Shown here piece by piece: positions 13,081 to 23,184 of a DNA stretch of 64,000 nucleotides. Origin of the DNA: Rostratula benghalensis. Lineage: Eukaryota; Chordata; Aves; Charadriiformes; Rostratulidae. The DNA lies in contig VXAI01000082.1 of the NCBI GenBank assembly GCA_013399305.1, positions 3,496,674-3,560,673 of the forward strand. The letters run 5' to 3'. The notes beneath the pieces were generated by a model. That model worked only from the letters and a program-made list of their open reading frames with translations. It was not told the origin of the DNA and did not search any database. The position numbers and the translations under genes are program-made. Numbering within the stretch: the stretch's first letter is position 1; the number at the start of each line of letters is the position of its first letter.

Positions 13081-16000
13081 AATGCCACATACTGGTCTCA
13101 TACTTGTAACCACTTCTTTCCAGATTTGCCTGCTGGTAGACTTTGCTTCTCCAGAGCCTAATTATCGCACTCCATGCTGCTGTTGTACAGCACCAACAGA
13201 CCTTCGCAGCAGTTCTGAGGCACAGAGCACACCTAACCTAGCAAGAGACCTACAGAGGCCTCTGAACCTTTGCTAAATGGTAAATTGCTCTGAAAAAACC
13301 CTCTGCCACATGGACTCTTCCATGTGTTAGGAATATTTCACTTTCCAGATGATAGCAAGTGACTGCCAAGGGTTGCAGATTCTCAGTCTTAATAAAGCAT
13401 ACTTAGAATGGTGAGTCTTGGGGGTAACCAAAGTATTTCTACAGCACCCAGCAGGTGTGACGGCTTCTGTGACAGTCAGGATCAGCAGTCTAGGCCAAAT
13501 TAACAAGCAAATGTTAGTTGTGGGTAAATGGAGATGGCGATGTAGTGTATTGTTGCTTTAGCTCTAGCAAAAGATGCATGTGCTGTTCCTTCCTTGCTGA
13601 TTTATGGAAAGAGCCATATGGATGCTGAGCTGACTCCTGGCTTAGAAAGTTCCTCAAAATGACAGACTTGGCCCTAATTTCCAAGTGTTACTCTAGAGAC
13701 AGAATCTAATTGCCAGAATTTCAGCTTAAAATTAATTTGGTCCCTTGTGTTAGGCTAAACTAACCTCTTCCCACAGCCAGCTGTGTAGACCACCTTGGTT
13801 TTCCCACTGAAGAGATGACACCAAGAGCCTTTACTGGGAAAATTTTGTACATTTTCAATAGCTATTTATATGCTTATATAGGCATTAGCCTGTTGAAATA
13901 AGTGTGATCTCTGTAGCATAAAAATCATCATAAAAATGCTGCAGTTGGATCATGTAACTATGTCACTCTACCCTGCCTGTGACTATCTGATCCAAAGGTT
14001 CAGGCTCATCTTTTCCTCAGCTTTCAACGGTAACCCATTTACACTGTGCATTTTTCTGGCACTTTCATCTTGAAGAGCCACCGCTGCCGGGTGAACTGAC
14101 CTCTGCTTTTGAAAACAGATGGACCCCACCCCAAAACCCAGCAGCCTGCAGAAGGACAAGTGGCAAAAGCAAGGTTTCAGTCTGCCAGTGACCCCAAAGG
14201 CAGCTGGAAGGGTCCTGTCCTCCCTGGCAGCCATTCCTCCCCTTGCTCAGTTGCCTGGTCCCAGCCTGCAGTTGGTATCAGGGAAAGTAAACAGCAGGAA
14301 CCAAACTGCAGCCAAGTCAGGAGACAGCTCAAATTTGCAAACAGACGTATTCAGGCTGGGCGGACGCCAGGAAGGGCAGGCACACATGACAGATAATCTC
14401 TCTGACGCAGTACAAAGCCTGCTGAGAGCAGGGAAAGCCTCTGACATCTGCATATGCCATAGCTACCATGGCCCTATGGTGGTGGGGATGGCTCCCCCCC
14501 AGCACCCCTTCGCCTCCCAAGCTCAGACCCAACATCTCAGGCTGGCCCCAGAGAATGGGTTAACCTTGTCAGCCCTTAAAAGCAATAGTTGAAACAGGAG
14601 GGTGCTAGCACAGCTCCTCACTGCTCCTTGTGCCCTATTTCAATTTCCCTTGGACGTCCACAGAAGTGAAGGAACACACCAGCTCCATATACAGCCTGTT
14701 CTGCTCTGGAGTGCCTTTTCCATATCAGACAGTTGATTTTCCAAGCACTATAAATATTATATTAGTACCACATCCCCTAAAAGCCAGGAGTCAGGCTGCC
14801 ATCAAAGAAGCCATGGAGCTGCCCTCTGGTCTAAATCCATAACTCAGAAACTCAACTAATTCCACTCCAAGGGGGAAAACTGACTGGGGAACATAAGTAC
14901 TAATTTCTGTCAATTAGATTATCTCGAATGGAATATTTAATATTTTTAATGGAACATTAAAATGCATTTAATTGCTGCTCATGGGTACTTTGTAGCTGTT
15001 GGAAACTCTGATCTAAGTTATTATTTTAATGAAAGATTGCCAAAAGACTCACATTTTAAACTCCTACTTAGGATAACAGTGGGACCATTTCCACTGGATT
15101 TCTGTGCTGGCTAGCCATCACTTCCCTGTTACAACCCTCAGGGTAATGCCAATTAGCACATCAACAGAACCATCCGAGGCTAATTGCTGAGGGTGTTCAC
15201 CACAAATCCTACTGCAGGGCCTTCTCAAATATTCAGACTGTTTTAGGGTCGTGAGCTGATGAAGCTAGTACAGGAAGCCTCAGAAAAGGGCTCTTTCATA
15301 TTTCTGTCACACCCTGAGGGCAATAATGTCTTTAATTGCACTGAGCAGCCCCACCTGGGGCCCCCCCCATACCTACTGCCCATCAGCTGGGGCTCCATTT
15401 AAGCTCAGTCTTGAGGTTTGTGTATTTCCCCTGAGTTGTGCTGTAGGTGCAATCTTCTATTTAGCTTGCTCTCCTGCATGGATTGAGGACTTATATTGCA
15501 GGTATGTCTGTTGCCAGCTGTGCCTCTTGGGTTGATGTAGTAGCCTTACTGGTAGCTTTGTCCTGGCACACGGGAACCAACAGGGACACCAGGTATTGCT
15601 GTGCTGGGGGCATGAGGAGGAGTAATGGGTGATGTTTTGCCATGTGAAGGAGTATGAATTTGGGTTGCTCTCCTAGATTCTGAACAGTTTTTCCTGCTTG
15701 AACTGGAGTAACTCAAATTCGTCTCACTCCCAAAAAAATCCATGAGGATCCTAAAACTGCTTGTAAAGGTTACTTTTCTGCTCCGTGCAAGTTGCCAAGT
15801 TATGAAGTCTCATCCAAGAAACCTTTTCACACACACATACGCGTGCCTAAAAAGCCCTTTAAACCATCATTGGTGTCCTCTTCTCCAAACGGAGATTTGG
15901 AATTTCAAGTGGAAATGCAGCTTTTATTTATACTCTTGGTACGTTTTTTCAGCCACAGTACATAAATACACAGAGCAAGAGCACTGCATGCTGTTTGTTT

Positions 16001-18984
16001 ACTGAGTGGCTTTGCTTTCCCATTCAGTGGATGGTGAGTCAGCATTGCTGCTGAGCTCACCCTGTTCTCAGAGGTCCTCTCTAGCCTTTGGGCCAGGGGG
16101 CACTTACCAAGGGTTGGTGGTTTTGGTGTTGTATTTTAGGAGACTACTTTACATGCTGTCTTCTTGATAGCATGGGGAACTCTCTATCAGATTGTCCTTT
16201 GCTACAGTGTCGACGCAAGTGCTTAAAAAAATAAGCTGTTTCTGGATCCAGACAGTTGAAACTCATGACCTTGTTTCACAAAATCATGAGAGTGGCCTAG
16301 AAAATTAGATGTTTGTTTTTTTTCAGAGATTGCATAGTCTTTGCATTAGGTTGTGGTTTGGGGAATTACTAGAGTTAGGGATACTCTAGTTGTAACTTCA
16401 AATTTTCTTTATAAGCGTAAGGGTGAGTAATATATTTTTTGAGATATGAAGGATGGGGATTCACTTTTCTCTATTAGATAAGAAAAGCACAAAATATTGT
16501 GAGACCAGTTTAAAACCAGTGATACATGAACAGTTTTAAGTTACCTTTATTGAGGATCTGATGGTGTTTTTCAGCTATTCCAGATGCCCTGACTCTACAT
16601 GCCACCATGTTATGTTATCAGTGCAAGAACTGGCATTGACTTTCTTGGGATCAGCCATGACTTGCTGTGTAGTAGGAGGCTGTACCAGCAGAGTTGGGAT
16701 GCCTTTCTCCCCACTGCCCTCTGGAGATACCCACTTATTGCTGTCCTCAGCTTTTTGCAGCAAGTATTTGCTCTCAGAATTCTAAGCTTGCTTACAAACT
16801 TGCTCAGAACCCATGTTCCTTTACAGCTGCAGCTCCTGGAATACAGTTACCCATTGGATGCCACTTTACTTTTTTGACCAGCTGCCTACCAACAGGGATA
16901 TGGGCTGGGGCAGTTTATAACCTGATGGAGGCTAAAAAAAATGACCACGCTCTGGGCAGCTGCTTAGCAGCACCCTCGCCTTGTCCTGTGGGACCCCAGC
17001 TCTGCCACCCTTTCTTTGCCATTCCCAGACCAGTCTTTTCCCTACTGTTGTGGTGAGTTCAGCTGTGTCCAGCCCAGTGGGACTGGGGTGGGAGGGTGAA
17101 ATGTTCAGTCGAGCAGTGGAGGAATGAGCAGTTTATTTTTTGTTGCCATTGGATACTGATAGCAGAGTACCCATTTCAGCTGCATCTGTAAGGCTGCCCG
17201 GAGTATGGAACCAGTATCTCCTAAAGTAATCAGGGGTTTTCCCTTTGTCCAGGATTTGTTTGTAGCAATGTTTCAGGGACTGCAGTAAACCAAATGGGCC
17301 TGGAGTGCCCTTTTTTCCTGGCGAAGCTTACCCTTGGGAGTTGGAAAGACAGGGCTCATCAAAATCTGGAAAAGTAATAATTGGAAGGAATGTTGTGCGT
17401 GCGGATGTGTTGCTTTTTACTAAAAATAAGGGGGCTGGGATTATTTTAGGGTTTTTTGGGGTGGGTTGTTTTTTTTTTTTTTTTGGTAGGCTGGGTTGGG
17501 TTTTTTTTGCTATTGATACACCAAACTGTTACTGCAAAGCTTAATACTGAAACCAAGGCTTCTGATACTGCAGACAGCTCATGCCAGGGTCTTGGCATGG
17601 CTTGATTGATTTGCTGGTGGCATGATCTGTGGAAGCTATAGAGCTGCCTGTACAGACTTCCTAAAGACCAATGTTAGTGATTCAAATGTCAAAAATATAC
17701 AAGAGTAGCCCTCAGGCAGCAATGCCCTGACTAACAACCCCACCTAATTTCCCCTCTGAAGTACATACTCTGCTGTAAGTAGTTTAGGCACCTGCTGAAA
17801 CAAAAAATGTTTCTCTCCTTGAAACCAGACACTAGTAATGGTTAATTACCACACCTCAAATTGGCACAGATTAATGCAGCTTCACTGAAGCCACATGGAA
17901 TTATTCCTGCCCTGGCTCGGAGTCATTAATAGGTATAGTTCTGGCTATTTTTATACTCTTCAAATTGTTACATTATAAAAGCAATTATCAGCCCAAATCT
18001 TTTTCTCCTGGTTAGGAGAAAAAACTTTCTCTGTTGCAGTGAATTACTGGGCTGAGATTTTCTTATGCTTGTTTTATGTTGACTTAACTGATCAGCAAAC
18101 CTATCTGCATGAGAGTTAGCTCTCTCAGCCCTAGAAATGGGGCTGTACCAGATTTGTTCCTTTCCATGTGTAGAGACAGTATAATAGTTATACATGTCTG
18201 TGTAGGCTTACACACACTACCATAGAATCTGCAGTATCTGTGTACATGTATGAAATAATGTGCCTTTCAACATGTTATTTAAGTGGAAAGTCCTGTAGTA
18301 AGAATTTTCTTGATGCTTGGTGAAGTGACTGCTGTGGCTATGTGGAGAACTAAACGAGTAAAGCTGCCTGACCTGAGGAGTGAGGCTGGAGCCAGGACGT
18401 AAGCAGAGTTCAGACAAGTCACAAAATATCAAATTAGAGTTTAGAACTGTGGGACTACTGGCTTCTAGATGTTGTCTGTTAGAAAAATTGACATGGCATA
18501 ATTATGACCAGTAACTTCTCCCCTAAAAAACACTCATGTAGCTGTTAAATGCTTTTTCTCCCTACTGCTTCTATATGGGTTTAATAGCCTGATACCAAAG
18601 GCCTCCTAACAGGTCTGGAGCAGCTGTGCTACTGTTGTAGCACTGGTACCTGTATTCCAGAGTCCTGCAATCTCCAGCAGTAACACTGCTGCATCTTTCT
18701 AGTTCATCTGTTATCACGCCTAGCCTTAAATGTACCTTAGCACTGGCTTAGAGACTAGTTTCATGAGGAGGTAGTTAAGAGGATGTGACCTGTTAAGCTT
18801 TTGAACTCTGAGGATTTTTGTTCTGTTAAAAAAAACCCAAGCAAAATGCTTGCCCCAGCATATCAAGGACTAACTGCTTTAAAGTTAACCCTGTTAAGAT
18901 TGCACCCAAGCCACACAATCCCTATATTCTGAAGTTTAGTACCTGATGAGTTATCTCTGTGTACACAAAGTTAAGCACAAAAAG
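13081..18984. other. Intergenic between a CR1 copy and the RGS2 3' end, no supported gene
   Basis: No exon of a known family is visible. It holds one longer open frame (14119-14592, plus), treated as a finding because nothing supports it as a gene, and a G/T-rich low-complexity stretch near 17450-17510. Confidence 0.65.
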
Positions 18985-19769
18985 AAGCTTTGTATCAAAA
19001 TAGTTTATTAAAAACAGTAAGAAGCTTCACTGAAGCTTGTTACCCTCAAGACAGAATTATGACATTATTGCAGCATTCCACACAATCATACTCCACATAT
19101 AAATATAATACTATATAGCTCCTGGTCACCCTGGCCAAGTTTTGCCTTCAACCACACCAACGCAACCCAGCCCTGCATACTTTAGTTGCAGAACCTGTTC
19201 CTCCAGGAACAGGGTTATATCTCTTCCCAGCTTCACACTGCACAGCACTGTTTATATCTGCAAGTTGTATGGAAACCCAACATCTCTTTGCAGCTAGAGG
19301 CAGCTTACAGAACCAGAGAGAACACACTGAGTGACTGACGATGGCAATGGTGGTTGGCGTTTAGGAAAAATAAGTACACAACCAATTACTCAAGTTGTCA
19401 CCACTGCACAGAGCAGCTTCTGTTTGCAAGAAGAAAGCTCTGTTCTGACCTACTGCATCACCACCACAGCTGCCACACAAGGACTCCTACACCACACTGT
19501 CTGGTCTAATGCATGGAGTCACCTCTCACTGCAGCACTCACAGTGAAGTGTGTTGCCAGCAGCTTCTTGACAGCACTTCTGCCATCCCCTCTGAATGTCC
19601 TCCAACAGCAGTCTTTGCCATCAGCTTTACAACAAAGTCAGTGTTTGTCCTTGCACAGTGGCAAAAAGACTGAGCACCTGCTACATCAGTCTTTCAGGTC
19701 AGGATGCCACCATAAGCTTTGGCATGTTTCCTCACTAGCTGAAAGGCTTCTTCTCACTCTTCTCCATAT
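18985..19769 (-). other. RGS2: RGS2 3' untranslated region (predicted)
   Basis: This is the stretch from the RGS2 stop codon to the first usable polyadenylation signal on the minus strand. I found no earlier AATAAA on that strand between 19769 and 19010. The length of about 780 bases fits the short transcript known for RGS2 in other vertebrates. An AU-rich patch near 19096-19116 contains an ATTTA pentamer on the transcript strand, a motif linked to rapid mRNA decay. Open frames on the opposite strand here do not resemble proteins. Confidence 0.75.
19004..19009 (-). promoter_or_regulatory. RGS2: Polyadenylation signal AATAAA of RGS2
   Basis: The minus strand reads AATAAA here. About 35-50 bases further downstream the transcript strand has a GT-rich stretch (TTTGTGTAC, near 18961-18969), as expected for a downstream element. 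Cleavage would fall near 18980-18995. Confidence 0.75.
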
Positions 19770-19964
19770 TCATGTCCCCTGGGCTGCTCTGGTGATAGGT
19801 GCCTTCTTGCACAGCTCCTGATAGAATTCAGATTCCAAAAACCGTGGGTATGAGTTATTCTCCATTAAACTGTAAACTCTCTTCTGTGCTGCACTGAAGC
19901 AGGTATGTGTGGCTTCTTGAATATTCTGCGCAATCATGTTCTTGGTTTGGAAGTCTATGTTTAT
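19770..19964 (-). CDS. RGS2: RGS2 coding exon 5 (end of RGS domain, C-terminal tail, stop)
   Basis: The acceptor AG is at 19966-19965, after the tract TTATATTTC. It encodes residues 149-212 and stops with TGA at 19772-19770. It opens with [19 protein letters not shown] and contains [20 protein letters not shown]. Asn185 and Glu192 match human Asn184 and Glu191. The last ten residues, [10 protein letters not shown], differ from the mammalian tail, whereas the domain itself is highly conserved. Confidence 0.97.
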   Translation of the reverse strand: MNIDFQTKNMIAQNIQEATHTCFSAAQKRVYSLMENNSYPRFLESEFYQELCKKAPITRAAQGT

Positions 19965-22197
19965 CTGAAATATAAAAGAAAGGATGCTTACTTCTGAGAA
20001 TTGAATTTAAGCAATTAAAACACACCATAGAATTTCTCAAGATGTAAAGAAGGGAAGATCCTACTACTACAGGGTCAAATCAATGAAGTGTCCTTTAAGA
20101 AAATTCTTTTATACAAACCCCAAAGTGATTAAGATACACTGTCTTTCAAGGCTAAACTCAAAGATGTTACAGGTATTAAGTGTGAATGATGACTTTTCCC
20201 AGTGAAGATAGAAAGTCTCTGGAATACTGCTTGTATCCTTTTCCAGCTCAGCAAAAAGGCAGTTAGGGAGAGAGCTAGGTTCAGACACAAATATTAACAG
20301 TGGGGTATGTACATTACAATTTAGCATCCCTGTCTTAAAGTCAGTTCACAGAACTAAAGACAGGCATAAGAACTCATATAGCATGGCACATATATAAATG
20401 TAGGTTTTCTTTACCTCTTTGGGAGCTTCCTTTTCAATGAAGTCATTGTAGATTTTCTTTGCTTTTGATGTCAGCTTCTGGGGTGACTTGGTTTTCTTGA
20501 AGTCCTCACAAGCCAACCAGAACTCAATGTTCTCTTCACAGAACTCAGACTTCAGAAAAGCTCGGAAAGCAGCAAGACCATCTAGCAAAAGAATAAAAAA
20601 ACCCCACACAATTAACTATTTCAGGAATCTTGGATTTACCCATCGGTCACATCTGTTTCTACCAAAGCATTTGTAGTTCTAACCTGTTTTTCTGAAGTAT
20701 CATAGCAATAAAAATATCCACATTTATGCATGCAAACAAATTAACACTAACAGCTTGACAGGCTTCACTTTGAGTTAAATGTTTTTTAGGTAAGCACAAA
20801 AATGAAAGCCATTTCTAGTCTGTTCTCTTTTGTGATGCCTGCAGAGATATTCTATATTAAAAAAACCTCTCTCTAGATGGGTTCTCCTGTGTTAACCTTT
20901 ACACTGGAGTAAATATTTGACTGTGCCATAAGCCTCTGGAGTAATTCTTTGCAATGGAAAGGATGACTCAAGTTCAAAGAGCAAATGGTAATATTTCTTA
21001 AGTCTTTTAGCTCTGCTGTTGAGTACATTCCCTCGTAGAGCTACAGTCAAACCCTGAGATCATTACACTTCTATGCTGCAGAGCCCTTTCCAAGTTACTT
21101 AAATGTGTTTGTCTCAGTTAAGCGGTGTGCTCAGGGAACAAATGCTCTTCTCAGAATTGGCAGAGACAAGCTGATAGCTATGATTTTAAACAAGGATTAA
21201 AAAGAACACTTCATTGTAGTGGAACTTTTTTGTATTTTAGTATTACTTTGTAATTTCTTTAACGAGCACTTCTATGAATTTTGGCTTTAAACTGTTTAAA
21301 GCATTTAACCTTCAAAGTTATTTACATTAGAAAGGTACAATGCTGACATTTAAGGAAACAGTCTCTTACAGATATATAAACTTCACTATCCCTTTGCTCT
21401 TCAACATTACATTTTGAAGACAAACTTACATTTATTAGCAAGAAGTTCATCAAAGGCTTCTGACCACAGCTGGGCTTCTTCAGGGGAAGGTCTGCATAAA
21501 GAGATGCGAAACATTAGACTCCACTGCTCACTGTTTTCTTGTAAAACACTTCAGTTATTTAAGCAAAGTCTCTTTTTCATAGCTTACCTGAAGTAGGTGC
21601 GGCGTTTCCCCACTTTTTTAGATTTCATTTTAGTAGAACTGGAAGAGTTCTGCAGGAAGTAGCTCAGTCTTGTTTTCCAGTCCTTAATGCTGGAAGAACA
21701 AAGATAATGCATGTTAAAAATGACAACTCTGAAAGCTTTTGACACCATCCCCTTTACTGGCAAAAGCTGCAAAAGTCTTCCTGACGCTGCTTTTTCGGTT
21801 AGCCACCCAGAGCATCCGTTCGAGATGCCCTCTTCCCCTCACTTCTGCCAACAGATATGCTTGCCAGCCAGTCATCAGTGTTAGCCAAGGCGCAGCTGCG
21901 GGCAGCAGAGGTGGGCAAGCTGCCACACTCCCACAGAGCCCTCTGCAGCCCTCCTCCCTCCCCCCAGAGCTTCGGTCCCGACTCCGCGGGTGGAAGCTTC
22001 TGCCCTGGAGGAAACCCCCGGAGCTGAGGACCCGCTCCGCCTTCGGTCCCCTGGCTCTGCTCCGGGCAGGGGGAGGACACTCACATCGTCTTCTTCATCC
22101 TGCCTTTCTCCGCCTCCTCTGCCTCGCTACGGCGGTGGCCGCTCCGCTCCATCCGCCCGCCGTCGTGCTGCAGCGCCAGGAAGAAAGCACTTTGCAT
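19770..22197 (-). CDS. RGS2: RGS2, regulator of G-protein signalling 2 (five coding exons, 212 aa)
   Basis: RGS2 is a GTPase-activating protein for heterotrimeric G-protein alpha subunits. It acts at the inner face of the plasma membrane and mainly shuts off Gq signalling. Coding exons on the minus strand are 22197-22085, 21689-21588, 21491-21430, 20581-20415 and 19964-19770, in total 639 nt or 212 codons plus TGA; human RGS2 has 211. All introns are GT/AG, with phases 2, 2, 1 and 0. The product has a short N-terminal region, a basic amphipathic segment (about 34-54) with the motif [12 protein letters not shown], and an RGS domain (about 84-200) with [17 protein letters not shown] and [14 protein letters not shown]. 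Cys107, Asn185 and Glu192 match human Cys106, Asn184 and Glu191, which are known to set the Gq preference. The start was chosen because MQSA opens human RGS2 and lies about 50 bases downstream of a TATA box. Nothing is broken. The C-terminal tail differs from mammals. The assignment as RGS2 rather than another R4 RGS is nearly certain. Confidence 0.98.
20415..20581 (-). CDS. RGS2: RGS2 coding exon 4 (RGS domain core)
   Basis: The acceptor AG is at 20583-20582 and the donor GTAAAG starts at 20414. It encodes residues 94-148, starting [20 protein letters not shown] and ending EKEAPKE. It carries Cys107, equivalent to human Cys106. Most R4 RGS proteins have serine at this position, so the cysteine marks this gene as RGS2. 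The Asn of EEN is one of the conserved G-alpha contact residues of RGS domains. Confidence 0.98.
21430..21491 (-). CDS. RGS2: RGS2 coding exon 3 (start of the RGS domain)
   Basis: The acceptor AG is at 21493-21492 and the donor GTAAGT starts at 21429. It encodes residues 72-92, with Arg72 split across the junction, and reads [20 protein letters not shown]. That is the first helix region of the RGS box and is almost identical to the mammalian protein. It is 62 nt long. The final T combines with AT from exon 4 to make Tyr93. Confidence 0.97.
21588..21689 (-). CDS. RGS2: RGS2 coding exon 2 (amphipathic membrane-targeting segment)
   Basis: The acceptor AG is at 21691-21690, after a pyrimidine-rich stretch, and the donor GTAAGC starts at 21587. 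It encodes residues 38-71, including [18 protein letters not shown] followed by a lysine-rich stretch ending in RRTYF. In human RGS2 this basic amphipathic segment drives plasma-membrane and nuclear targeting. The exon is 102 nt long and flanked by phase-2 introns on both sides, so skipping it would keep the frame. Confidence 0.97.
22085..22197 (-). CDS. RGS2: RGS2 coding exon 1 (residues 1-37 plus two bases)
   Basis: This exon begins with ATG at 22197-22195 and ends at 22085 before the donor GTGAGT. The N-terminus reads [14 protein letters not shown], close to human MQSAMFLAVQHDC. Further in-frame methionines occur at residues 16 and 34. The middle is Arg/Glu-rich and poorly conserved. The last codon is split: AT here is completed by C from exon 2, giving Ile38. 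The base at -3 is G, a favourable initiation context. The exon lies inside a CpG island. Confidence 0.96.
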
Positions 22198-22246
22198 GGC
22201 GCTCACCTCGCCCGGCCACGCTCCCCTCAGCCCCCGCCGCCCGCCA

Positions 22247-22252
22247 TTTATA
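22247..22252 (-). promoter_or_regulatory. RGS2: TATA box of the RGS2 promoter
   Basis: The minus strand reads TATAAA (then T) 50-55 bases upstream of the ATG. A start site 25-30 bases downstream would lie near 22222 and give a 5' UTR of only about 25 nt. Human RGS2 is likewise a TATA-driven, rapidly induced gene with a short leader. Confidence 0.85.
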
Positions 22253-22265
22253 GCGGCCGGCGGGA

Positions 22266-22275
22266 GGGCGGGGCG
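22266..22275. promoter_or_regulatory. GC box (Sp/KLF-type) upstream of the RGS2 TATA box
   Basis: The plus strand reads GGGCGGGGCG, an Sp1/KLF consensus, 14 bases upstream of the TATA box relative to RGS2. The sequence breaks off into N about ten bases further on, so further promoter elements cannot be seen. Confidence 0.6.
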
Positions 22276-22286
22276 TGTGGGCCCCG

Positions 22287-22540
22287 NNNNNNNNNNNNNN
22301 NNNNNNNNNNNNNNNNNNNNNNNNNNNNNNNNNNNNNNNNNNNNNNNNNNNNNNNNNNNNNNNNNNNNNNNNNNNNNNNNNNNNNNNNNNNNNNNNNNNN
22401 NNNNNNNNNNNNNNNNNNNNNNNNNNNNNNNNNNNNNNNNNNNNNNNNNNNNNNNNNNNNNNNNNNNNNNNNNNNNNNNNNNNNNNNNNNNNNNNNNNNN
22501 NNNNNNNNNNNNNNNNNNNNNNNNNNNNNNNNNNNNNNNN
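22287..22540. other. Assembly gap (254 N) in the RGS2 upstream promoter
   Basis: The run of N starts within a GC-rich sequence 35 bases upstream of the TATA box. The most likely cause is drop-out of a GC-rich segment. The gap length may be nominal. Confidence 0.99.
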
Positions 22541-23122
22541 ACTGTTTTTTTTCTCTTTCAGCTTGCCCTTGCTAGTCGCCCTACTGGAAAGCTTTTAGCT
22601 GGTCGCACTGACATCCTTTGGGACAGGCACACATCCATGCCGCACTGGCATACAGGTGGTCTTCCTTTCTGATGATTAGAAACCTGCATTTCTGCATTTT
22701 TTTTTTAATAAATACGGGCTCTTGAATGTAGCCAGTGCCTTGAAAAAGGATAAGGAAGGACTCAGCCAAGTTTCTTCAAAAAATGAAGTAACCGTAAATT
22801 TGAGTATATGGTATTTTTGGTGTCCACCTCTCTGCTAGCCCAAGCTATTCATCACTTTAATAAGCTGTCTGCACATGTGTTTTATCTCTGTATAGTGTTG
22901 CCACCTACCAGTGAATTGTGTAAATTACTCACAGTACACAAGGCTGAAATCGCAATGACTTACGCAGCCCTGGGCTTGTTGAAAAGGCCATGTGGTCCTT
23001 CTCAGCAGTGTCCAGCTGAAGGGTGTCATGTCCAAAGTATTTGGATTTTTAAGAATCACACGAGTTTCTCTTTAACCTCCTCTGCTTTCCTGCTCTTTTA
23101 TGTGCATGTGTCTTCCTTTCCA

Positions 23123-23184
23123 CAATCACAGAATCACATAATATCTGATTGGAAGGGACCTTGAAAGATCATCTAGTCCAGTAC
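23123..23184 (-). mobile_element. CR1 LINE 3'-end fragment
   Basis: The plus strand reads CAATCACAGAATCACATAAT, then TTGGAAGGGACCTTGAAAGA and TCATCTAGTCCAG. This is the reverse complement of the CR1 3' terminus. It is a short 5'-truncated insertion less than 1 kb upstream of the RGS2 start codon. Confidence 0.9.

Larger units (their letters stand above)
21880..22286. promoter_or_regulatory. CpG island over RGS2 promoter and exon 1 (truncated by a gap)
   Basis: GC content and CpG density rise sharply here against the AT-rich surroundings. The island covers the start of intron 1, exon 1, the 5' UTR and the core promoter, and runs into the N gap, so its upstream edge is unknown. Long open frames on the plus strand across this block are a product of high GC content and the unread bases. 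Confidence 0.8.

Noticed and set aside
12567..13113. Two minus-strand frames of 112 and 82 codons with clear protein character
   Set aside because: They are the decayed ORF2 C-terminus of a CR1 element and not host genes.
19331..19821. Plus-strand open frames of 71 and 102 codons
   Set aside because: They lie antisense to the RGS2 3' UTR and exon 5 and have no family motif.
20346..20609. Single 87-codon frame on the minus strand starting with an ATG before the RGS domain
   Set aside because: It is RGS2 exon 4 with read-through into introns on both sides. The true limits are the AG at 20583-20582 and the GT at 20414-20413.
21739..22575. Open frame of 278 codons on the plus strand across the RGS2 first exon
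   Set aside because: It is antisense to RGS2 exon 1 and the CpG island, and a large part of it is unread N. The high GC content explains the lack of stops.
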